64,000 bases of DNA from Mytilus galloprovincialis (Eukaryota; Mollusca; Bivalvia; Mytilida; Mytilidae): positions 37,786,321 to 37,850,320 of the forward strand of contig NC_134851.1 of NCBI RefSeq assembly GCF_965363235.1. The letters are read 5' to 3'. Below, in pieces: positions 12,386-23,400 of the stretch. Each line of letters begins with the position of its first letter. Positions within the stretch are counted from its first letter, which is position 1. The translations under genes were made by a program, and so were the position numbers. Below the pieces are notes generated by a model. That model worked only from the letters and a program-made list of their open reading frames with translations. It did no database searches and was not told the origin of the DNA.

Positions 12386-12389
12386 ATCG

Positions 12390-13380
12390 GCAATCAGCTG
12401 TTTTCTTCGTGGTTATCAACCGAAACTAGAAGTTATTAAACATCTTGAACTTTTATTTTTAGAATGTTGCATATGTTTAAAAAAAAGAAAAATATTTAGG
12501 ATTGAACGGATGTTTGATAAATGATTGGAATTAAATGTTTTCGCATTGATATTATTCAGTTAGTAATTATTTACAATTTACAAAAATAGTTGATTTTCAA
12601 TATGGCAAATTAATATGTGATTTATTTACAAGTTGAAGTGGTTTATTTATTTTTTTTTTTTGTGTATCGTAGCTTGTTTACATTCTGTTCTGTGTGTTTG
12701 TCATAACTTTCTCATTTCTCTGGAGGGGAACAACCATTTAATTTAAAAAGGAAAAGGTGTGTTTAATATAAAAGGAACATTTTAACTGCAATCGAACTGA
12801 ATTATTATTATTCTTTCAAAATCGTAAAAAAGAAGACTTTTTAGGATTTTTTACACGATCATTTACATGTACAAAGTATTGACGGATAATGAAAAAAGGG
12901 GGGTGATAGTTCTTTTTGACGATCAATGCATTTCAAATATAAGACTAGTTGGACTCCCTTTTAAAATCCATATCCATAAACGCTTGACCCCGACATGAAA
13001 ATATGAAACAATTAAAATGAGAAATTAAAACTAACTGCTAATTATAATGTATAGTTAACAATTTACGAAAAACTTTGTGTATTAAATTTTGTTTTGTTGG
13101 TCTTTTCATTCTAAGGAAACAGCCATTTAATTTTCGTGAATTTGTTTTGGTTTGGATTTTTTTAACATATTTTTCAACTGCAATCAAATAATTTCTCCAA
13201 ATGGTAACTTCATGGGGTTTAGATTTCAAATTGACCAAAAATTTTGAAGAACTATAGCCGATTACAATAAGTTTACCATAGAATTATTTTTAGACAAGAC
13301 TAGTTTATTTATCTCGGACATTTGTCGAAAATGTTGTTTGATTATGATATATAATGTTAGTTATAAATTGATAATACAAA
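12390..13380. other. Non-coding spacer
   Basis: AT-rich sequence with short homopolymers; I see no gene, RNA or repeat that I can name. Confidence 0.4.
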
Positions 13381-13382
13381 GG

Positions 13383-13536
13383 CCCGTAGCCAGGAATTTC
13401 CAAAAGGGGGGGGGGGGGGTATTTGGACTCACGAACTCGACTTTTACAGTCAGAATTCGAACAGAACATTGACTTTAACAGTGCTTATTTGTTTTCAAGG
13501 GGGATCCGGAAGAACCGCGACCCCCCTGGCTACGGG
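13383..13536. mobile_element. Small MITE-like repeat with 12-bp inverted ends
   Basis: It begins 'cccgtagccagg' and ends with the exact reverse complement 'cctggctacggg', 154 bases in all, with a poly-G run inside. A second copy, lacking the right terminal word, lies at 53984-54122 in the same orientation, which shows that this is a dispersed family. Confidence 0.6.
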
Positions 13537-13811
13537 TATGATACAGCTGAAACTTTCCGAGATGGATATGAATGCAGCATTTTCCTAAAAATGTAAAAGA
13601 CATTTATTTGAATTTTGTCTCATACTTTTCATTTTTTTTATCACCAGGATCCATGGAGGGGTCTGTATTTAGAAGCACCGCTTTTTCGAATATGAATTAT
13701 GAGAATGTTTCATGGTAGTTAGAATATCCCCTTTTAAACTGAGTGAATTCGCGCCTGTGAACAATGACATTTCAAATTGTTAGGACTGCAAAATATGGGG
13801 CGGTCATAAGT

Positions 13812-13856
13812 GAGCTGCTAAAGGACCACAGTCTTCCCAAAAGGTAACACAGCCAT
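13812..13856 (-). pseudogene. 45-bp fragment of carnosine-synthase-like last exon
   Basis: Read on the minus strand it gives 'NGCVTFWEDCGPLAA', which matches the 'DGCVTFWEDCGPLAA' of copy C's last exon and is nearly base-identical to copy B at about 37150-37195. Both sides then become unrelated. Its codons follow directly on the point where copy A's last exon ends at 27224, on the same strand, 13.4 kb away. Confidence 0.75.
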
Positions 13857-14448
13857 TTTAGATGTCAGAATTATTAATGGAAGTCATACTTAAAACTCCA
13901 AATTGTACACAAGAAACTAAAATTAAAAAATAATACTTGTATAATCCATTTTTTTATTTTCAATATACATGTAAATGTTACTATGTATGATAACAATAAG
14001 GAATAGACCACTGACTTAAGTATCTTGTTCCTCCTCCATAGATTAGGGTTTGGGATGGATTGGCATTGAGTGAAGGGCTATATATTGAAAATCAATATTC
14101 CTTTTCAACCATGTTTAACGTGTTTGAATAGTCCAGCTTATATACATGTATTTCAAGTGGCAATGGCAACAACAAATTATTTCCATTCTTGTTACACACT
14201 TGCTTCCCTAATTTCTTTTTTGCACAATCCCCTCCCCCCCCCCCCACCCCCCTTCCCCTTTCCTTGTTATTTTTACGCAAATGTATTATTAGAAAATTTA
14301 TGAAATGATGGTGTTTAGATTAATTTTAATTAATGTAGAAATTGAAAAATTACAATAACCTGTTTAAACAAATATTGTACTTTTTTATATTTATCATATT
14401 CATACATTGTCATATAAAACAACAAAAATGTTTTGAAATTTTTTTCAG

Positions 14449-17400
14449 GAATTTGTAATGCATGCAGGCGGAAGCATTTGCCAAGATCTGAAGAAGGCAA
14501 AAAAATCATACAGAGGGATATAGGTAATATATTTTATTAATTTTTTTAACAAAATGTTAAATTTATATTCCAACCTATATTGAAGGTCGGAATATGTCTA
14601 CAGCTAATGTTATATTTAAACATGGGAGGATGTGGAATGATTGCCAATCAGACCACTCCCCCCCAAATACCAAATGATGTTATGGTTACAATTAACAATT
14701 TTAGGTCAATGTATGGCCTTCAACAATGGGAAAAACCTTTACCACATAGTATCTATTTTAAAGAAGTAAAAGGTCCAGGAAAGAACGAATGTAATGTAAT
14801 TCAACAGAGATTTAAGTCATGTAGATAAAATAAAACCATAAAAACTGCATGTCTTCTGTTTGTTTCATAAGGCATGTAAGGTTGCTGTCTTATTGCTTCT
14901 CGCTTGAGATGGAAAAATTATCGCTAGAAACTAAGGAGACCACGTGGACCACGTGTCGTTGCTAACGAAATTGACATTGAAATTGACAACGTCGTCATAG
15001 GTAAAATCGCGAGAAACAGATTACCATTGGACATCTCAACTCGATTGCTTTTCTCACTTTCGCTGTTCCAGCTCAAGCGAGAAAATTAATCTCGTTGAGA
15101 TGATCAACGATAATCTATAAGTACATGCATCTTGAAGAATGAATCACCATCTATATCATCTTTTAAATTATTTTTTGTTCAGTATCAATAATCATTAAAT
15201 TATTTTTTGTTCAGTACCAATAATCATTAAATTATTTCTTCTAATTATATAAAGTGGCACAAACAAGAGTTTTTCCCAAATATCTTGGAAGATAAGTTTG
15301 CTAATTTTTCTTTCATGATTTGAAAAAAAAATCTTTTACACACTGGTCCTTCAACACTTTAATGTTTAGAAAATTCTCATTTTTAAACTTTCTAATCAGG
15401 CTAATCCAGTCATCACTTTGTCCTATACAAATTTTGTTTCCTTATCAACCTTTTTATTATGTCTCAAAATGCCTATCCTGATTTTGTTAAACAGACAGAT
15501 TTGATAGTAAATTTATGACAAAACTCTCAAAATTGCACTTTCTGAATGAAATCAAGATTAAAAAGAACCTTAATACAGAACAGTTTGAATTATAATATAT
15601 GTATAACGTTCACCAATTATACTATAATTGTTAAAAAGCTTCTGAGATATACATGATATAGACCTAACTGAATAAATACAGTAAATGAAAATCCTTAATA
15701 TTTTGTTCTTTATCTTTTTTAGATCAGTTCATGAGATTTTCAGCATGCAGCAAGACCTATTCATTGCCGGAAGATTCATTTTCGCAGACTTCAAATGGTA
15801 ATTAACATATAACAATAAATAACACTTAGGGCAGTTTATTCATTCAAATTCAAACCAGATGCTCTGCAGGGTGCAGCTTTATACGACTGCAGAGGTCAAA
15901 CCCTGCAATGTTTGGCAAGTAAGGACACAACATTCAAGCTTGATACAGCAATACATGTATATGTATTGAGATTAAATAGTTGACAAAGAATATGTTTCTG
16001 AACTTTAATGAATGTGGTCTAAGAACCTAAAAAAAATAATTGGATTTTTACATTATATGGTCCAATACCAAAAATCTAAATTACACGATAACCATGATAA
16101 ATGGTATATTTCTTTAAAAATGAGTGATTGTCATTAAGGCTATGCCATAATTGTCTTTTGGCTTTTGCAATAACATTGATATTTTAATGCTCACAGATGT
16201 TAATTAATATCAATGAGAAATTATTATGAACAACAATTTATATAAAAATATATTTTCAAAAAGGTTTCTAGACAATTTGAAATATTTTTCTTTCTAATGG
16301 CAAAAATTGCCTGACAGTTGGGAAAATTTGTTGTCATTTGATCAAGTATTGTTGGTGATATGATATTCTTTTTTATTTCAGGCCAAGAAATAAATTCCCA
16401 AAACATATACAGTATGGATACAGAGGAAAGTCAAAGTGACAAGTTGTCTAGTATTGCAGGTACAGTACTCAACAATTACACATATATATATAAGATTAAA
16501 ATTGGTATATAAAATAAGAAGATGTGGTATGAAATAGCTAATTACACATCTATCCACCATTAATTAAATCAACTATTTTACTAAGCACACAACATCTAGA
16601 AGTAAAAGTGAAGACTGGTCGGCTTGGAGTTAGAATATTATGTGTAGGTAATGTGACATGTCTTCTTGTGGACTGTTACCTTTTGCATTAGAACGTTAAA
16701 AATCATACTCAGATTGGTAGTCTAGTACATAACAGAGTAATATACATATCAATCGCCACTAAACATTTGAGTTATGAGTTATGCAACTTTATAAACAAAA
16801 CAATTGCTGAAATTTTAGTTTCCATTCCTTAACTTTAGTTTACATCGACCAAATGTTATGAAACTTATACACAATGCTTGTTATAACATGATACAGATCA
16901 AGTTTGAAATTGGTTGGCATCACTTTTACTGTTCTTGAGTTATACTCCTTTATAAACATAAAAATTGCTGAATCAATAAATCAATCATATTTCAATGTAA
17001 AAACAAGCCTGGTAGTGACTTTACAAATATGAATATCATAATAATCCTATACATATATAAAGAAAAATTAGTGTAAAGTCACAGAAGTTGTGGCATGATT
17101 ACCAATGAGACAACTCTCCACAAGAGACCAAAATGACACAGAAATTAATAACTATCGGTCACTGTACGACCTTCAACAATGAGCAATGCCCATTTGGCAT
17201 AGTCAGCTATAAAATGAATTTAATGACAATGTAAAAAAAAATCATGCATATATTTTAAAATTTTAATTACAGGTAATACTCAAAACAGTAGCCAGGATTG
17301 GTACGAGTTGCAGAAAACACCAAGAGAAAAGTTAAATGCAGCAATGAAAATACTTTCTGAATCGTTTGAGCCAATCACTAGCCAATTAACAAAAAAGTGG

Positions 17401-20400
17401 GAAGAAACAAGTAAGAGTGCAAGATCTTATTATACAAAAAAAGCCCGGGAATGTATCGAACTTGTTCTGAGTATCATGGCACCCTGCCAGGAAGACATTT
17501 TATTGGAGAACATACAAATAAATTCTACACAAGAAATCAAATTAGATAACATCACAGCTAGCGTGATGGAAGCATTTCAAAACACTTCTGATAGTAGAAC
17601 CCAAACCCAAATTCTTTCCATAATTGTAAACAATCACACAAAGACAGAGCTGCAAACCTTGAGTCCAGGACTTACCATCAACAAGATAGATAATGCTAGA
17701 AAACATGCACTTGTTAGTGGACCTGGAACTATTCTTAATCAACCTAAAATTTCCCGGATGAAATTATCAAAGCCAAAAGTGAGTCACTTTGTTGAATTTA
17801 TTCGCAATCCCATTTACTCTAACATTGTTGGATTTGGAGAAACAATACTAAAAATGTCATCTAAAGAACTGATAAAGGTTCCTAAAGTCATAAGAAATGT
17901 TATAGATGCAAGACTCATTGATACTTACCTGAGTTATTGCAAAGACAGTGGATTTGATACTTTTAGCAGGGCTTCTTTGTATAAAATTTTAAATGTATGT
18001 CATGCTTCCAAACAGAAATCATTACAAGGCCTGGATAATATTACTGCCTTAGGAATGGGGGCAATTGATACCTTACTGAAACTGCTTACCAAATTAGAGA
18101 CTTTTGGAGTCACATATCCTGAATCAAAGAAACTGACTAACATTTTACATATGGTAAACACATTTATGAAATTTGAATACAAAACTCACTTACACAAACT
18201 GGATGGCTGTGAAGATCATTGTACAGTGTTTGCTCTCAGTGACCCTGGTGATGCAAAATTTGCTACTGCTTGTGAACATTCACATGAAACTTCATGCCAG
18301 AAGTGCTCATTGGTTGAGAGCTGTGTGCCTCAGATAAGAATAAAACTTAATGATATAAGTACAAACATTTCAGACCAAATTGTCGAAGAATTGACATATG
18401 AATTAGACAATTCAGAGAAGAGCCTTGTTGATTGGAAAAAGCACATTCTTAGAACAATACATCAAGATCAAGCTAGAACAAGTGTCTTGAAAAATCTTCA
18501 TGATGACCAAGGTCTTGTTATTTTAGACTGGGCTATGAAATTCCTGCCTTATCAATTCCGTGAAACACAATCTGATTTTGTTGGTAAGAAAGGTATCAGC
18601 TGGCATATATCTTGTCTAGTCACTAAGTCTGAAAATGAAGAATTTGATCTTCAGTGTTATGTTCATATCCTTGAGAATGGGTCACAGGGTTGGTTTTCTG
18701 TGGCAAATATCATACTGCACCTGTGAACAAACATAAAATCTACCAGACCAACACTTAAAGAGGTGTTCTTGAAAAGTGATAACGCAGCTTGTTACCATTG
18801 TACTAATCTTCTTGCCTTCATTCAACAGAACAATGGTCAGTTTCCCATCAAAGTGGCAGAATATAACTTCAGTGAGGCCCAATCAGGCAAGGATTTGTGT
18901 GACAGTAAAACTGGATCTTGTCGCATGCACATGTTTAAATATGCAAATGAAGGTCATGATGTTTTAAACCCAAGGAGTATGAAATTAGCACTTGACAGTT
19001 ATGGTGGAGTAAAAGGGACACAATCGTGTATTGTTACAGTAAATGCAGATGATGAACCTAAAACAAAGATCAGAATGCCAGGGATAAGCACTTACAACAA
19101 CTTTAATTTTGAAAATGATGGTATTATAGCAAGAAAAGCTTATAAAGTTGGTGAGGGACATGTTATAAAGACAAGTATCCAGTGTAGTGAAACTATTTCA
19201 ATAGAAAGAGTATATAAACTGGAGGTAAGAAACATGTAGGATTTAAACACACAAATTAAAATTATTAAAAAATTATATATAGGACTAAAAATGATTAGAT
19301 GTGTGGTATATATGCCAATGAGACAGTAATAGTAATTAAAAACTAGAGGCTCTAAAGAGCCTGTGTCGCTCACCTTGGTCTATGTGAATATTAAACAACG
19401 GACACAGGTGGATTCATGACAAAATTGTGTTTTGGTGATAGTGATGTGTTTGTAGATCTTACTTTACTAAACATTCTTGCTGCTTACAATTATCTGTATC
19501 TATAATAAACTTGGTCAGGTTAGTTTCAGTGGAAAATGATGGTGAAAATTTTACTATAAAGGGCAATAACTCCTTAGTAGGTCAATTGACCATTTTGGTC
19601 ATATTGACTTATTTGTAAATCTTACTCAGCTGAACAATATTGCTGTTTAAAGTTTATCTCTATCTATAAAAATATTCAAGATATTAACCAAAAACAGCAA
19701 AATTTCCTTAAAATTACCAATTCAAGGGCAGCAACCTAACAACGGGTTGTCTGATTCATCTGAAAAATTTAGAGCAAATAGATCTTGACCTAAATAACAA
19801 ATTTACCTCTTGTCAGATTTGCTCTAAATGCTTTGGTTTTTGAGTTATAAGCCAAAAACTGCATTTTACACCTATGTTCTATTTTTAGCCATGGCGGCCA
19901 TCTTGGATGGTTGGCCGGGTCGTCGGACACATTTTTTAAACTAGATACCCCAATGATGATTGTGGCCAAGTTTGTTTAAATTTGGCCCAGTAGTTTCAGA
20001 GGAGAAGATTTTGTAAAAGTTAACGACGACGACGACGGACGACGACGGACGCCAAGTGATGAGAAAAGCTCACTTGGCCCTTCGAGCCAGGTGAGCTAAA
20101 AATGAAAATAAAACAGTTGATCTATCATCATTTTCTTTCAAGTGGCATTTTCAAACAGGACATGTTTTTATACCAAAACTTTAATTTGTCTACAAAGTTT
20201 TAATAGTGTTTTGAAAATCAGAGCTGATGAACTATTTTTGTTGAGCCTGCAACTTTTGTTGCAGAAAGCTTGACATAGGGATAGTGATCTGGCGGCGGCT
20301 GCGGCGGTGTTAGCTAACTTCTTAAAAGCTTTATATTTTAGAAGGTGGAAGACCTGGATGCTTCATACTTTGTATAGATATGCCTCATGGTACAAATTTT

Positions 20401-23400
20401 CCGTCAGTGACATGTCCAATGTCCTTGTCCTCATTTTCATGGTTCAGTGACTACTCGTAAAAAAGTTAAGATTTTTTGTAATGTAAAATTCTGTCTTATT
20501 ATAAGTAATAGACATGTTACGAAAAGGTATATTCACGACGCTGAGGTTGACAAATTACAATTTAAATGTGGGGACTGTGTCAAAACACAAGAGAGATTAT
20601 ACCTGTGTATACATTGAATATTATTTAAAAACTGCATTGACCTTTTTGGAGGCAATTCCGTATGGAACGAACATACAATAACATTTTTACCATAAGAAAT
20701 ATAAGAAATAGATATTAATAAATTCTATGATATTTTCAGGAAACTCTAATGCAAAATAAAATAGGGGAGGGGAGAGGGAGCGGTCATGTAAATGCAACGG
20801 AGACACGGGATACATACGTGTGTAAATTTTTCGGCGAGCCCTTGAAAAAATGATAGACCTTGCACAATAATCTGCTTTATACCTGCTCGTGAATATACAT
20901 GTAACGGTCATCTATACACAGTTATGAAAAGCCAAAAAAAAGTGATGTATTTTGATCCAGTTGTTTGCCACCTAAATTTTTATCTAACGAGATCTGTTTT
21001 AAAACACATGAACACGATTTTTATACAATTTCAACTTGAAACATGTTGCGTTTTAGTTTATAAAATTTATACTCTCGGTCACATACATTTGGCTTCGAGG
21101 ACATGTATTTTCTTCCTTTATTTCCTTCCAACTTTGTCTTTATTTAAACAGTTTTAAACACTAACATGTTTAACCCCGCCACATTATTTATGTATGTGCC
21201 TGTCCCAAGTCAGGAACCTGTAATTCAGTGGTTGTCGTTTGTTGATGTGTTACATATTTGTTTTTCGTTCATTTTTTTTTTTACATAAATAAGGCTGTTA
21301 GTTTTCTCGTTTGAATTGTTTTACATTGTCTTATCGGGGCCTTTTATAGCTGACTATGCGGTACGGGCTTTGTTTATTGTTGAAGGCCGTACGGTGACCT
21401 ATAGTTGTTAATGTTTGTGCCATTTTGGTCTTTTGTGGATAGTTGTGTCATTGGCAATCATACCACATCTTTTTTTTTTATATTAGTTCAATTTGTATTT
21501 TCCGATAAGGGGTTTGTGATTGATTGATTATTGATTACATAACGTCCAGTGGCAAATATTTAATGCCTGTTCAGAACGATAAGAGGTTTGTGTAAAATAT
21601 GACTTACTACTCATTAGTTGAACATCACTGCGGAGTTTCCAAAAGCATTACATAATGACTTTGCATATACACCTTTAATAACACAACCTTATGCAGATAT
21701 TTTGTGTTTTATAAATTCCTGAAACGTTTTGTGGAAATTCGACAACTGTTTCATAAGAAAATGACAATAGGAAAATAAACATCGATGACCGATGGATATT
21801 TCCTCTATTTAAGCTAACAAAGCTATGGGTTTTCTGAAAAAATATTATGGCGTTTTTATAGATGTGTACCTATTACTACTCTACGGATGTACCAGTTGTT
21901 TTTTTCAGGGAGAGGGAGGGGATTTGAATTGAATTGGAAAAAGGCATCAACAAAGAGCTAAACCACGAGCATAAAGAAGAACATGTAAAAAAATTAATTT
22001 GCGTATATCAGAGCGTCGGGTATATGTCGAACACGCTATAAGGCGCTTAAAAACATTTAGAGTAGCTGGAAGCGAATGGGAATGCCCCATAGAAAAAAAT
22101 CAAGCACACTGTAGAGCTTTGTGCCGGATTAGTGGAGCGACAGATTGATTTGTTTATGGAACTGTAATACAACAATAAAACTCATTTCTAATTGGATTAC
22201 TATGTATATGTTATCAATCTAGAATCGAATGAACTTGTATAATTCTCGGCCCCCTTTTGTCTAGCGCACCCACTCTTGCACCCGTGCACCTTTCATGTCG
22301 TATGAAAGCCTGCAATGATATCAAAAAAGCAATTGTCATAATATTAGGATGTTACATCATCATAATCCTGATGTTCCACATAAATGTGATTTGAATTCAC
22401 CAAGACGCACAGGATTTAAATTTTATCTATTATCAATGTTTTGACACCGTCCCCAAATTTAAAGTGTAATTTGTCAACATCAGCGTCGAGAATATACCTT
22501 TTCGTAACATGTCTAATAGGATTACTATATTTAGTATGTGCGTACCTTGCAAGGTCCTCGTGCCCGTCAGACGTGGTCAGGTTAGTTTCAGTGGAAAATG
22601 ATGGTGAAAATTTTACTATTAAGGGCAATAACTCCTTAGGAGGTCAATTGACCATTTTGGTCATATTGACTTATTTGTAAATCTTACTCAGCTGAACAAT
22701 ATTGCTGTTTAAAGTTTATCTCTATCTATAAAAATATTCAAGATATTAACCAAAAACAGCAAAATTTCCTTAAAATTACCAATTCAAGGGCAGCAACCTA
22801 ACAACGGGTTGTCTGATTCATCTGAAAAATTTAGAGCAAATAGATCTTGACCTAAATAACAAATTTACCTCTTGTCAGATTTGCTCTAAATGCTTTGGTT
22901 TTTGAGTTATAAGCCAAAAACTGCATTTTACACCTTTGTTCTGTTTTTAGCCATGGCGGCCATCTTGGATGGTTGGCCGGGTCGTCGGACACATTTTTTA
23001 AACTAGATACCCCAATGATGATTGTGGCCAAGTTTGTTTAAATTTGGCCCAGTAGTTTCAGAGAAGATTTTGTAAAAGTTAACGACGACGACGACGGACG
23101 ACGACGGACGCCAAGTGATGAGAAAAGCTCACTTGGCCCTTCGGGCCAGGTGAGCTAAAAATGAAAATAAAACAGTTGATCTATCATCATTTTCTTTCAA
23201 GTGGCATTTTCAAACAGGACATGTTTTTATACCAAAACTTTAATTTGTCTACAAAGTTTTAATAGTGTTTTGAAAATCAGAGCTAATGAACTATTTTTGT
23301 TGAGCCTGCAACTTTTGTTGCAGAAAGCTTGACATAGGGATAGTGATCTGGCGGCGGCTGCGGCGGTGTTAGCTAACTTCTTAAAAGCTTTATATGTTAG

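Larger units (their letters stand above)
19513..22572 (+). repeat. 1.05-kb tandem repeat, copy 1 (split by TIR element)
   Basis: 19513-20510 plus 22514-22572 together equal the second copy at 22575-23623, with about ten differences that I noticed over about 1,050 bases. The unit is part of a mussel dispersed repeat whose start is about 19339 ('gaggctctaaagagcctgtg') and which contains the hairpin 'cacttggcccttcgagccaggtg' at about 20070-20092. It lies wholly inside intron 4. Confidence 0.85.

Noticed and set aside
116-19239. A C-to-T, RNA-editing or stop-readthrough system linking the TAG, TAA and TGA stops in the two transposase-like genes
   Set aside because: Each stop is one change from several sense codons, there are only three, and ordinary decay of mobile-element genes explains them.
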